33,756 nt of DNA from DATNFP01 sp035606335. Lineage in GTDB: Bacteria > Bacteroidota > Bacteroidia > Chitinophagales > Chitinophagaceae. Positions within the stretch are counted from its first letter, which is position 1; each line of letters opens with the position of its first letter. Position numbers and translations under genes: made by a program. Location of the stretch: assembly GCA_035606335.1 (NCBI GenBank), contig DATNFP010000155.1, positions 1-33,756 of the forward strand. Reading direction: 5' to 3'. Below are positions 16,741-24,630 of the stretch, piece by piece. Under the pieces are notes generated by a model, which ran no database searches, had not been told where the DNA came from, and worked only from the letters and a program-made list of their open reading frames with translations.

Positions 16741-17697
16741 ATGGCAAGACAAACGAAGGCATATTTAGCGTTAATGTTTATTTGCATCACCTGGGGTACT
16801 ACTTATCTTGCCATACGTGTAGGAGTATTACATTTCCCCGCTTTTTTATTTGCAGGGATAAGACAGACTATTGCCGGAACCATATTATTGATCATTGCAC
16901 TTCTGATAAATAAAAAAAGGGATCTGACACGAAAGAATGTATTAAGGCAAATGCTGATAGGCTTTTTAATGATCACAATTGGGAATGGTTTTGTTACATG
17001 GGGAGAAAAATATGTACCGAGTGGAATAGCGGCACTCATTTGTTCAATGATGCCCATATTCGCAGTTATCTTTGGTCTCACTTCTTCCAAAAGAGATCAT
17101 TTCAATGCAATGATCGGCGGAGGGCTTCTTTTGGGAGTAGTGGGCGTAGGTCTTATTTTCAAAGACAGTCTATCCGACTTTACCAATACAAGCTATTTAA
17201 AAGGGATTGTCGCTACTCTTATCGCGACATCATGCTGGGCACTTGGCAGTCTCACTAATAAAAAGAATACACATCCTGTTAATCGCATGTTCAATTCCGG
17301 TCTTCAATTATTTTCCGGCGGAGCTTTTCTATTGATCAGCAGTCCGGTAGTTGATACTTATAAAGGAATACAAATCTGGCAACCGGATGCACTGCTTGCC
17401 TTATTATATCTCATCGTATTTGGTTCTGTATTGGCATACACCGCATATATGTTCGCACTTAGCAGACTACCTGTAGGGATCGCTACCATATATGCATATA
17501 TAAATCCGCTTGTAGCCGTAATACTGGGATATTTAATACTAAGCGAGCCATTGACGATATATACGGTTTTTGCCTTTATTACTATAATGTTTGGTGTGTT
17601 TATGGTAAACAAAGGTTATAGAAAGCAACACAAATCAGAACAAAAAAAGTCTGCTGATAACTCGGTAACGGTATTACAAACAGCAGACCCTAATTAA
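16741..17697 (+). CDS. EamA/DMT-family transporter
   Basis: 318 residues from ATG 16741; the TTG nine bases earlier is not needed. About ten hydrophobic helices arranged as two EamA repeats: the first begins with YLALMFICITWGTTYLAIRVG, the second with YLKGIVATLIATSCWALGSL. The helix GSVLAYTAYMFALSRLPVG followed by INPLVAVILGYLILSEPL is a hallmark of this family. It is a small-molecule exporter of the inner membrane, often for amino acids or related metabolites; the substrate cannot be told from sequence. It is probably the first gene of a run ending at the terminator at 19826, and probably controlled by the divergent MocR regulator. Confidence 0.9.
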   Translation: MARQTKAYLALMFICITWGTTYLAIRVGVLHFPAFLFAGIRQTIAGTILLIIALLINKKRDLTRKNVLRQMLIGFLMITIGNGFVTWGEKYVPSGIAALICSMMPIFAVIFGLTSSKRDHFNAMIGGGLLLGVVGVGLIFKDSLSDFTNTSYLKGIVATLIATSCWALGSLTNKKNTHPVNRMFNSGLQLFSGGAFLLISSPVVDTYKGIQIWQPDALLALLYLIVFGSVLAYTAYMFALSRLPVGIATIYAYINPLVAVILGYLILSEPLTIYTVFAFITIMFGVFMVNKGYRKQHKSEQKKSADNSVTVLQTADPN

Positions 17698-17721
17698 TAT
17701 TTAATATAAAATGCAAATTGT

Positions 17722-18771
17722 ATGGAATATCAAATTTCAATCACCTCGCAAACTGAACGATTAGTTACAGATACCAAAACATTGCCATTTGGTAAGATCC
17801 CCACAGAACACATGTTCATTACAGAATACTCAGGCGGCAATTGGCAAAATGCGCGCATCATTCCTTTCTCAAATATTTCTTTAAGTCCATTTGCCCAATG
17901 CTTTCATTATGGGCAAACTGCATTTGAAGGCATGAAGGCGTTTAGGATGCAGGATGGCAGAATAAGCATCTTTCGTCCCGATAAGCATTACGAAAGGTTT
18001 AGCAAGTCGCTTGAGCGCATGTGTATGCCTGATATACCTAAAGAATTATTCCTGCAGGCGCTTGACCAATTGGTAAAATTAGATTCGAACTGGATCCCTG
18101 AAGAAGAAGATGGTTCTTTATACATCCGGCCTTTTATGATAGCAACGGAGGATCGCATAGGCGTTAAGGTATCCGACGAATATCTGTTTATGATTGTGTG
18201 CTCTCCCGCATTTCAATATTATTCCAAACCGTTGAAAGTAAAGGTGGAAACCCGATTTGTTCGTGCTGCTGAAGGAGGAACGGGCTTTGCAAAATGTGGT
18301 GGCAATTATGGCGCTGCATTTTATCCAACACAAATAGCACGTGAAAACGGTTATGACCAGGTAATCTGGACCGATAGCAGGCACCATGAATTTATCGAAG
18401 AGTCCGGAACAATGAACCTGATGTTTTATAAGGATAATGTTTTGGTAACGCCTCCGCTTTCAGGAACAATATTAGATGGCGTAACGCGAGATTCACTTTT
18501 AACAATTGCCAAAGACGCCGGACTAACTATATCGGAGAGAGCCATAAGCTATCGCGAAATACAAAAAGCGCTGGAAGAAGGAGAACGTGTTGAAGCATTT
18601 GGAGCCGGCACTGCAGCAGTAATTGCCCCAATTGAAATATTAGCTATTGGTAACAAACAATACCATTGCTATATAGAAGAAGATGCAATGATGTATGGCC
18701 TGCAAAGAGAGTTGTATAAGATCAGAAAAGGCATAATGCCTGACGCCTATAACTGGAATTATATCGTATAA
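17722..18771 (+). CDS. ilvE: Branched-chain amino acid aminotransferase
   Basis: 349 residues, the length of the eukaryote-like (type II) BCAT subgroup. It transfers amino groups between Leu, Ile or Val and 2-oxoglutarate in the cytoplasm. Conserved: LSPFAQCFHYGQTAFEGMKA, LYIRPFMIAT, GFAKCGGNYGAAF with the PLP lysine at Lys191, EESGTMNLMF, and PPLSGTILDGVTRDS. All key segments are present. It starts 24 bp after the DMT transporter and ends 2 bp before the GNAT gene, so it is probably operonic with both. Its placement next to an exporter and a MocR regulator suggests expression linked to amino-acid levels rather than to a biosynthetic ilv operon. Confidence 0.95.
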   Translation: MEYQISITSQTERLVTDTKTLPFGKIPTEHMFITEYSGGNWQNARIIPFSNISLSPFAQCFHYGQTAFEGMKAFRMQDGRISIFRPDKHYERFSKSLERMCMPDIPKELFLQALDQLVKLDSNWIPEEEDGSLYIRPFMIATEDRIGVKVSDEYLFMIVCSPAFQYYSKPLKVKVETRFVRAAEGGTGFAKCGGNYGAAFYPTQIARENGYDQVIWTDSRHHEFIEESGTMNLMFYKDNVLVTPPLSGTILDGVTRDSLLTIAKDAGLTISERAISYREIQKALEEGERVEAFGAGTAAVIAPIEILAIGNKQYHCYIEEDAMMYGLQRELYKIRKGIMPDAYNWNYIV

Positions 18772-18773
18772 GC

Positions 18774-19238
18774 ATGAGCCCGGTTAATATAGAATACAAT
18801 GGCTACCTGATCACAACGGATAAAAGTTTGTTACAGCCGGAAGTTGTGCATGAATGGCTTTCAAAAAATTCTTATTGGGCAGAGCATGTCCCATACGATA
18901 TAGTTAAAAATGCTTTTGATAATTCTTACTGTATCGGAATATTGAAAGATCACCAACAAATTGGCTACGGCAGGCTGATTACAGATTATGCTACCTTCGC
19001 ATATTTAGCAGATGTATATGTAGAAGAGACACATAGAGGAAATGGACTTGGTAAAAAGATGATGAGTATATTATTTGAACAGGATTGGTTAAAGAAACTA
19101 AGGCGAATTATGCTTGCGACTAAAGATGCACAAGGGCTGTATAAACAATATGGTTTTGTACTGCCACAATATCCGGAAAGATTGATGGAAATAGTACGTC
19201 CGAAAATATATAGAAATCAACAAAATTCTGATAAATAA
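18774..19238 (+). CDS. GNAT-family N-acetyltransferase
   Basis: 154 residues. The acetyl-CoA binding motif A is visible as AYLADVYVEETHRGNGLGKKM (about 80-100, with RGNGLG as the pyrophosphate loop), followed by a motif B-like segment DAQGLYKQYGF. The first 60 or so residues form the variable acceptor-binding part. The acceptor is unknown. The start lies 2 bp after the ilvE stop, indicating tight coupling in the same transcript. Confidence 0.85.
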   Translation: MSPVNIEYNGYLITTDKSLLQPEVVHEWLSKNSYWAEHVPYDIVKNAFDNSYCIGILKDHQQIGYGRLITDYATFAYLADVYVEETHRGNGLGKKMMSILFEQDWLKKLRRIMLATKDAQGLYKQYGFVLPQYPERLMEIVRPKIYRNQQNSDK

Positions 19239-19249
19239 AACCTTTTATT

Positions 19250-19819
19250 ATGGCAATTCAATATCTCGACAGCGCCAAACGCCAATTTCTGATGTACAAG
19301 AAATTGGGAGAGGGAGCCATGCAGCAAGTGGCTGATGAGCAATTGTTCTGGCAACCTAATGAAGACAGCAATAGTATAGCCACTATTGTAAAACATTTAA
19401 GAGGAAACATGCTAAGCCGTTGGACAGATTTTCTCACCACAGATGGCGAAAAGCCCTGGAGAGAAAGAGATTCGGAATTTGAAAATGACTTGAATTCAAG
19501 GGCAACATTAATGGAGAGATGGGAGGAAGGATGGAAATGTTTATTTATTGCACTTGATAGCATAACAGATGAGGACCTGGAAAAAATAATTTATATCCGC
19601 AATGAGGGGCATACTGTGTTAGAAGCAATCAACAGGCAACTGGCACATTATCCTTATCATGTTGGTCAAATGATATATATCGGCAAAATACTCGCAAGCG
19701 ATAACTGGAAAAGTCTCTCTATACCAAGAAATAAATCCAAAGATTATAACGCCGGTAAATTTTCAAAAGAAAAAGAAATAAGACATTTTACTGATGATAT
19801 TCTTGGCGATAAAAAATAG
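19250..19819 (+). CDS. DUF1572 / DinB-like protein
   Basis: 189 residues, predicted mostly helical. It matches the DUF1572 branch of the DinB-like four-helix fold: YKKLGEGAMQQVADEQLFW, SIATIVKHLRGNMLSRWTDFL, and RQLAHYPYHVGQMIYIGKIL. His residues in KHLRGN and in HYPYHVGQ are placed like the metal-binding triad of DinB proteins. Its biochemical role is not established; relatives include thiol-dependent S-transferases. It is the last gene of the run from 16741 and is followed 6 bp later by a terminator. Confidence 0.85.
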   Translation: MAIQYLDSAKRQFLMYKKLGEGAMQQVADEQLFWQPNEDSNSIATIVKHLRGNMLSRWTDFLTTDGEKPWRERDSEFENDLNSRATLMERWEEGWKCLFIALDSITDEDLEKIIYIRNEGHTVLEAINRQLAHYPYHVGQMIYIGKILASDNWKSLSIPRNKSKDYNAGKFSKEKEIRHFTDDILGDKK

Positions 19820-19825
19820 TTTTTT

Positions 19826-19854
19826 AAAAAAGCCGTATTGAGTACGGCTTTTTT
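19826..19854. terminator. Bidirectional hairpin terminator
   Basis: Twelve-bp perfect stem including the A and T runs (AAAAAAGCCGTA / TACGGCTTTTTT) with loop TTGAG, between the DUF1572 gene (+) and the convergent HAD phosphatase gene (-). Confidence 0.93.
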
Positions 19855-19861
19855 ATTGAAC

Positions 19862-20515
19862 TTATAATCTTTTAAGCAAATCAAGATCGAAATCATCGAG
19901 TGAATTTAATTTGGCATCTGCTAATGCAAAGCGCGGGTCGTCGAAATGAATTTCATCTGGCACTACTATTACTTTCATTCTTGCCGCTTTACCGGCAATC
20001 ATTCCATTTACAGAATCTTCCAATACTACACATTCCATAGGATTTGCCTGTAATGCCCGTGCACAATGCAGAAATACAGCCGGGTGTGGTTTCCCAAGCT
20101 CCACCTCGTCTGCAGAAGTAATCACATCAAAGTATGATTTTATATGAAAATGGTCTACCAAAGCATCTATCATACGCGACGGAGATGAAGAGGCTAAACC
20201 AATTTTATATTTATTTGCCTTTAATAACTTCAGGGTTTTTACAACACCATTTAATACTTTCCCGCTTATCTTAGATAAAGCGATAATATCATCTAATATC
20301 TCTTCTGCTACCTCATGCGATGATTTACCTTTCCATGGATAACGAACTGACCAATAGTCAGTTACTTCATATATACGCAACCCGGTCGTTTCCTTAAATC
20401 GCTCTTTGGTAATAGGTATACCATGCTTTTCAGCAATGCGTAACATACTCTCTCCCCACAATGGTTCTGTATCTAATAATAAACCATCCATATCAAACAA
20501 CACAGTATTTATCAT
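19862..20515 (-). CDS. HAD-superfamily phosphatase (HxpB/beta-phosphoglucomutase-like)
   Basis: 217 residues, cytoplasmic. All four HAD motifs are seen: motif I DMDGLLLDTE (nucleophile Asp8, acid/base Asp10), motif II in LASSSPSRM (about Ser109/110), motif III Lys142 in GKPHP, and motif IV LEDSVNG (Glu166, Asp167). The LLLDTEPLWGE cap entry and the overall pattern are like the hexitol/2-deoxyglucose-6-phosphate phosphatases (YniC/HxpB), so a sugar phosphate is the likely substrate, though HAD substrates cannot be assigned safely from sequence. It is a single-gene unit divergent from the M16 pair. Confidence 0.85.
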   Translation of the reverse strand: MINTVLFDMDGLLLDTEPLWGESMLRIAEKHGIPITKERFKETTGLRIYEVTDYWSVRYPWKGKSSHEVAEEILDDIIALSKISGKVLNGVVKTLKLLKANKYKIGLASSSPSRMIDALVDHFHIKSYFDVITSADEVELGKPHPAVFLHCARALQANPMECVVLEDSVNGMIAGKAARMKVIVVPDEIHFDDPRFALADAKLNSLDDFDLDLLKRL

Positions 20516-20582
20516 ATCAAAAAATTATGCGCAAATATCTATAGTGGGGGGGAAATTTTAAGTGAAATTTTTTAATAAAAAG

Positions 20583-20611
20583 GTTGTATTCGAAGCCAAA
20601 CATTATTTTTG
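20583..20611 (+). promoter_or_regulatory. Probable promoter of the M16 peptidase pair
   Basis: GTTG (20583-20586), 17-nt spacer, TATTTTTG (20604-20611). The -7 element is exact; the spacer is about 2 nt shorter than usual. ATG 20631 is 19 nt downstream, which supports that start over the upstream GTG at 20562, since a GTG start would lie upstream of the promoter. Confidence 0.5.
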
Positions 20612-20630
20612 CCACAAATTTTACATACTT

Positions 20631-21962
20631 ATGAAGCGAAATGCTTTTAGTGCTTTGCTGCTTGGTGCTTCTATTTTATCATACACAGCACATGCAGACA
20701 GCAAGATCAATTTTACCGAATATGATCTACCCAACGGCCTTCATGTCATTCTGCATGAAGATCACGCTACCCCTATTGTAGCCGTATCAGTAATGTACCA
20801 TGTTGGTTCAAAAAATGAAGATCCTGATCGTACAGGATTTGCTCACTTTTTTGAGCACCTGCTTTTTGAGGGCAGTGCCAACATCAAACGTGGCGAATAC
20901 ATGAAGCTTGTACAAGCCGCAGGCGGTGAGTTGAATGCAAATACAACCCAGGACCGTACTTTTTATTACGAAGTCCTTCCTTCTAATGACCTGGAACTGG
21001 CGTTATGGATGGAATCTGAACGTATGCTGCATGCCAAAATAGATAGTGTCGGTGTAGAGACACAACGCAAGGTTGTAAAAGAAGAAAAAAGACAACGCTA
21101 CGATAATACTCCTTATGGCCAATGGCAACCTCTGATCTTTGCAAATGCATATACCACACATCCTTATCGCTGGACACCAATTGGTAAGGAACAGTATATA
21201 GACCAGGCAAGCCTGTCTGAGTTCATGAATTTTTATAAGACATTCTATGTTCCCAATAATGCTGTATTGGTAATAGGTGGAGATATAGACATTGCCAAAA
21301 CAAAAGCTTTGATCAGTAAATATTACGGAGACATTCCTGAAGGAACAAAAGCAATCCCACGTCCTACTGTAGTAGAGCCTGAGCAAAAAGCAGAAAAAGT
21401 GGTTAAGTTTTATGACAATGTGCAATTACCAGCCGTTTTCTTAGCATATCACACCCCTAAAATGGGTACAAAAGATTACTATGCCGTACAGTTATTAACT
21501 CAGTTGCTCTCTCAGGGCAAAAGCTCACATTTCCAGAAAGAAATAGTTGACAAACAACAAAAAGCATTGGCTTGTGGTGCATTTACACCAACACTTGAAG
21601 ATGCTGGATTGGCTGTAATGTATGGAATTGCGAATGGCGGAGTAAAGGCCGAAGACTTGGAACAATCTATGTTAGAACAGGTAGACATCATCAAAAACAA
21701 CCTGATAAGTGATGAAGAATACAAAAAGTTGATGAATCAGGCAGAAACAGATTTTGTAGCACAAAACGAACATGTGATCGGCATAGTAGAAAATCTGGCA
21801 TCAGATTACACTTTTATGCACGATGCTAACCTGATCAACACTGAACTTGAAAAATACACAAGCATTACCAAAGAAGACCTGAAGCGTGTAGCTGATAAGT
21901 ATTTTACTAAAGAAAATCGCCTTGTGCTGTATTATTTACCAAAATCTGAAGAGAAAAAATAA
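20631..21962 (+). CDS. M16-family zinc peptidase, catalytic subunit
   Basis: 443 residues from ATG 20631; the longer open frame from GTG 20562 is rejected because the promoter-like -7 element lies inside it and because the ATG begins a typical signal peptide (MKRNAFSALLLGASIL to about residue 22). The zinc site is intact: inverted motif HFFEH at 72-76 and the distal glutamate in VVKEEKRQR (about 151/152). The C-terminal half lacks the Arg/Tyr substrate-binding pair normally found in the partner subunit. With the next gene it forms an M16B-type active/inactive pair, probably periplasmic or outer-membrane associated. Natural substrate unknown. Confidence 0.93.
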   Translation: MKRNAFSALLLGASILSYTAHADSKINFTEYDLPNGLHVILHEDHATPIVAVSVMYHVGSKNEDPDRTGFAHFFEHLLFEGSANIKRGEYMKLVQAAGGELNANTTQDRTFYYEVLPSNDLELALWMESERMLHAKIDSVGVETQRKVVKEEKRQRYDNTPYGQWQPLIFANAYTTHPYRWTPIGKEQYIDQASLSEFMNFYKTFYVPNNAVLVIGGDIDIAKTKALISKYYGDIPEGTKAIPRPTVVEPEQKAEKVVKFYDNVQLPAVFLAYHTPKMGTKDYYAVQLLTQLLSQGKSSHFQKEIVDKQQKALACGAFTPTLEDAGLAVMYGIANGGVKAEDLEQSMLEQVDIIKNNLISDEEYKKLMNQAETDFVAQNEHVIGIVENLASDYTFMHDANLINTELEKYTSITKEDLKRVADKYFTKENRLVLYYLPKSEEKK

Positions 21963-22003
21963 CACATCACAAATTATTAGCAAAAGCTTCAAAAAGAAAT
22001 TTT

Positions 22004-24088
22004 ATGAAAAAGATAATTTTATCAATATTAACATTAGCACTGCCTGCAGCCATATGGGCTCAGCCACTCGACCGCAGTATCCGTCCTAAACCCGGGCCTG
22101 CACCTGAAGTGAAAATAGGCTCTTCCGAAAATTTCACATTGCCTAATGGACTAAAGGTATTTGTAGTAGAAAACCACAAACTACCTACAATATCATGCGA
22201 TATTGTGTTTGATATAAAACCGGGATTAGAAAAGGATGAAGCCGGGTACAAGCAAATGCTGTCTGAATTATTATTGACAGGCACAAAAACCCGCACTAAC
22301 GATCAGCTCAATGAACAAATAGATTTCATTGGAGCTAACATAGCTGCAAGTAGCGAGGGAATATCAGGTGGTAGCTTAACCAAACATGAGGATAAGCTTT
22401 TCGATCTGATGAGCGATATAACAATGAATGCCGTTTTCAAGCAGGATGAGCTCGATAAGATCAAAACACGCACATTATCTGGTCTCGAAACTCAAAAGAA
22501 TGATCCTGATGCAATGCTTTCTAATGTAACAAGTGCATTGGATTATGGTCCTGCTCATCCTTACGGAGAAGTTGTTACTGATGAAACAGTAAAAAATGTG
22601 AAGCTGAAAAGCTGTGAGGATTATTATAACACATATTTCCGCCCTAATGTAGCATATATGGCAATAGTAGGTGATATCACAGTTAAGCAGGCAAAATCAT
22701 TGGTGGAAAAATACTTTGGTAAATGGCAAAAGTCTAATGTCCCTACTACTACTTATGGACATTATGATGCACCTGATATGACACGCGTTGCATTTGTACC
22801 TCGTGAAGCCTCCGTGCAAAGTGTAATAAATGTTACCTATCCAATAGATTTAAAACCTGGTAACGACGACGTAATTAAGGCACGCGTTACCAATACCATA
22901 TTAGGTGGTGGCTCTCAGGGTAGATTGTTCCTGGATCTTCGTGAAAAACACGGATGGACTTATGGCGCTTATTCTTCAATAAGAGATGATGATCAAGTGG
23001 GTAATTTCACTGCTTATGCAAAATGCCGTAATGCTGTAACTGACAGCTCAGTTGGTGCAATACTGGATGAAATGAAGCGCTTGCAGAATGAAAAGGTAAA
23101 TGATTCTGATCTGCAAAATTCAATAGCATATATGTCAGGTAATTTTGCAATTAGCCTTGAGGATCCCGCACGCATAGCTCAATTTGCAATTAATATTGAG
23201 CGCTATCACATGCCCAAGGATTATTATGCTGATTATCTGAAAAACATGAGCAAGGTAAGCGTGGATGATGTACAGTTTATAGCTCGCAAATATATCAAGC
23301 CGGCCAATGCTAATATAATCGTTGTTGGTAGCAAAGATGAAGCAGGTAAATTGTCAAAATATGGAGATGTATCTTATTATGACAATTATGGCAATCCAAT
23401 AAAAGTATCAACAATGGCTGCTGCTCCAAGTAATGTTTCCGCTGACGATGTTGTCAAAAAATATATTAATGCTATAGGTGGAGAAAAAGCTATCAGCGAC
23501 ATAAAAGATATAAAAACAGTAAGCAAGGGGGAAATTCACCAGGGCCCTCAAACAATACAGCTTACAATAACTGAGATGAAAAAGGTGCCGGGTAAATGGA
23601 AACAAACAGTAGAAGCAATGGGAATGGTTGTGCAAAAAGAAGTGCTGAATGGCGACAAGGGTTACCAGGAAGCACAAGGACAAAAGGCTGATCTTACCGG
23701 GGATGAGCTGGAAGGAGCGAAACAGGAAGCAGATTTTCAGGCAGATCTTCATCCGGAAAAATATGGCATTAAAAGAACAATAAAAGGAATGGAAAAGGTA
23801 AATGGTTCTGATGCATACGTTATAGAAGAAGTAGATGCTAAAGGCAAAAAATCGACTGAATACTATGATGTGCAAAGTGGTTTCCTGGTAAAGAAAACAG
23901 AAATGGAAGAAACGCCACAAGGTTCTTTTGCCAAAACTCAGGAGTTAAGTGACTACAAAGAAGTTCCGGGCAGTGGAGGTTATAAAGTGCCATACACTGT
24001 AAAAGAATCTGAAGGTCCTCAAGCCGTAACAGTTCAGGTAGAATCTGTAGAAATAAATAAGAACATCCCTGATACTGAATTCAATTAA
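22004..24088 (+). CDS. M16-family non-catalytic subunit with C-terminal extension
   Basis: 694 residues with a signal peptide (cleavage after about Ala19/Gln20). Two M16 lobes cover about 40-450. The position of HFFEH in the partner reads QMLSE (84-88), so no zinc site. The second lobe has LREKHGWTYGAYSS with Arg313 and Tyr320/Tyr323, the pair that holds the substrate in the non-catalytic subunit of M16B enzymes. After about residue 470 an extra 215-residue region follows (from DDVVKKYINAIGGEKA), beta-rich and repetitive in Lys/Glu, resembling a lipoprotein-carrier-like domain; this likeness is a guess. It begins 41 bp after the catalytic subunit and ends before a strong terminator. Confidence 0.9.
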   Translation: MKKIILSILTLALPAAIWAQPLDRSIRPKPGPAPEVKIGSSENFTLPNGLKVFVVENHKLPTISCDIVFDIKPGLEKDEAGYKQMLSELLLTGTKTRTNDQLNEQIDFIGANIAASSEGISGGSLTKHEDKLFDLMSDITMNAVFKQDELDKIKTRTLSGLETQKNDPDAMLSNVTSALDYGPAHPYGEVVTDETVKNVKLKSCEDYYNTYFRPNVAYMAIVGDITVKQAKSLVEKYFGKWQKSNVPTTTYGHYDAPDMTRVAFVPREASVQSVINVTYPIDLKPGNDDVIKARVTNTILGGGSQGRLFLDLREKHGWTYGAYSSIRDDDQVGNFTAYAKCRNAVTDSSVGAILDEMKRLQNEKVNDSDLQNSIAYMSGNFAISLEDPARIAQFAINIERYHMPKDYYADYLKNMSKVSVDDVQFIARKYIKPANANIIVVGSKDEAGKLSKYGDVSYYDNYGNPIKVSTMAAAPSNVSADDVVKKYINAIGGEKAISDIKDIKTVSKGEIHQGPQTIQLTITEMKKVPGKWKQTVEAMGMVVQKEVLNGDKGYQEAQGQKADLTGDELEGAKQEADFQADLHPEKYGIKRTIKGMEKVNGSDAYVIEEVDAKGKKSTEYYDVQSGFLVKKTEMEETPQGSFAKTQELSDYKEVPGSGGYKVPYTVKESEGPQAVTVQVESVEINKNIPDTEFN

Positions 24089-24106
24089 TAGATATTAATT
24101 TGTTTT

Positions 24107-24140
24107 AAAAGCGCCCCAGGTTTATAGACGGGGCGCTTTT
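24107..24140 (+). terminator. Hairpin terminator after the M16 pair
   Basis: AAAAGCGCCCC (24107-24117), 12-nt loop, GGGGCGCTTTT (24130-24140): an 11-bp perfect stem with a GC-rich core and a T run. Confidence 0.92.
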
Positions 24141-24203
24141 ATTTTGCCGTAATTTTTGTTTCCTACACTCTGCGAAATTCGGGGTTATTTGTCGGTATCT
24201 TTA

Positions 24204-24235
24204 TTTGAGCATCGCTTTAGTCACTTGTACCTTTG
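24204..24235 (+). promoter_or_regulatory. Consensus promoter with no obvious gene
   Basis: TTTG (24204-24207), 20-nt spacer, TACCTTTG (24228-24235), an exact match to the Bacteroidota consensus. The next gene on this strand, miaB, begins almost 400 bp further and has its own -7 element. The product may be a non-coding RNA, a long miaB leader, or nothing if the match is chance. Confidence 0.5.
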
Positions 24236-24268
24236 CCATAGTTCTAATCATTGGCATTCCCAAAAGAT

Positions 24269-24328
24269 TGTCATATTGAGCATAGCCGGCGCGGCTTTGT
24301 GCGTAGCGCGAAGTGAAATATCTCACTA
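24269..24328. repeat. Dispersed intergenic repeat-like element (GTCAT...ATCTC type)
   Basis: Begins TGTCATATTGAGCATAG and ends GCGAAGTGAAATATCTCACT, the layout of the short intergenic repeats (GTCATnnTGAGCG ... GCGAAGnATCTC) scattered through many Bacteroidota genomes. Inside is a perfect small hairpin AGCCG-GCG-CGGCT (24284-24296). Only one copy is in the window, so the repeat status rests on recall of the pattern. Confidence 0.45.
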
Positions 24329-24602
24329 AAGTATCTGAAAGTTCTTATTAAGAATTTATTAGCAGCCAGCGCTCGCTCCCTCTGTTTCTCAGTACTGCGG
24401 CATGTATGGGGCATAAATGAGGAATGGTTCGCTTGATTAATTATTTTCATAATTATTAATGGCAAAGCATTTCGGCATATCAGGACATACCACAATTCCC
24501 CAAATCGGATTTTACCATCCAATGGGAAAAACTAGGGGAAAATAGAATAACAATAATGACAATTTTAGGATGATAATATACATTTTAAACACTCATTCTA
24601 TG

Positions 24603-24610
24603 TACCTTTG
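24603..24610 (+). promoter_or_regulatory. -7 element upstream of miaB
   Basis: TACCTTTG is an exact TAnnTTTG match 20 bases before ATG 24631. The -33 region shows only CATTTTAAAC, so the upstream element is weak. Confidence 0.45.
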
Positions 24611-24630
24611 CACAAATCGAATCGGAAATT

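Larger units (their letters stand above)
24141..24602. other. Intergenic region with no supportable gene
   Basis: About 460 bp without a convincing reading frame on either strand. It contains a consensus promoter (24204-24235), a dispersed-repeat-like element (24269-24328) and otherwise AT-rich sequence leading to the miaB promoter. An 83-codon minus-strand frame at 24271-24522 runs through the repeat and has no signal peptide, domain or neighbour support. The stretch could encode a small RNA or be the remains of a lost gene. Confidence 0.5.

Noticed and set aside
20562..20630. Longer N-terminus for the catalytic M16 protein from GTG 20562
   Set aside because: The extension would precede a standard signal peptide and contains the probable -7 promoter element.
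23408..23920. 170-residue minus-strand frame opposite the second M16 protein
   Set aside because: Phe/Cys/Tyr-rich translation typical of the complement of Lys/Glu-rich coding sequence; it lies entirely within a well-supported gene.
24271..24522. 83-residue minus-strand frame in the 24.1-24.6 kb intergenic region
   Set aside because: It runs through the dispersed-repeat-like element, has no domain or signal peptide, and has no promoter on that strand.
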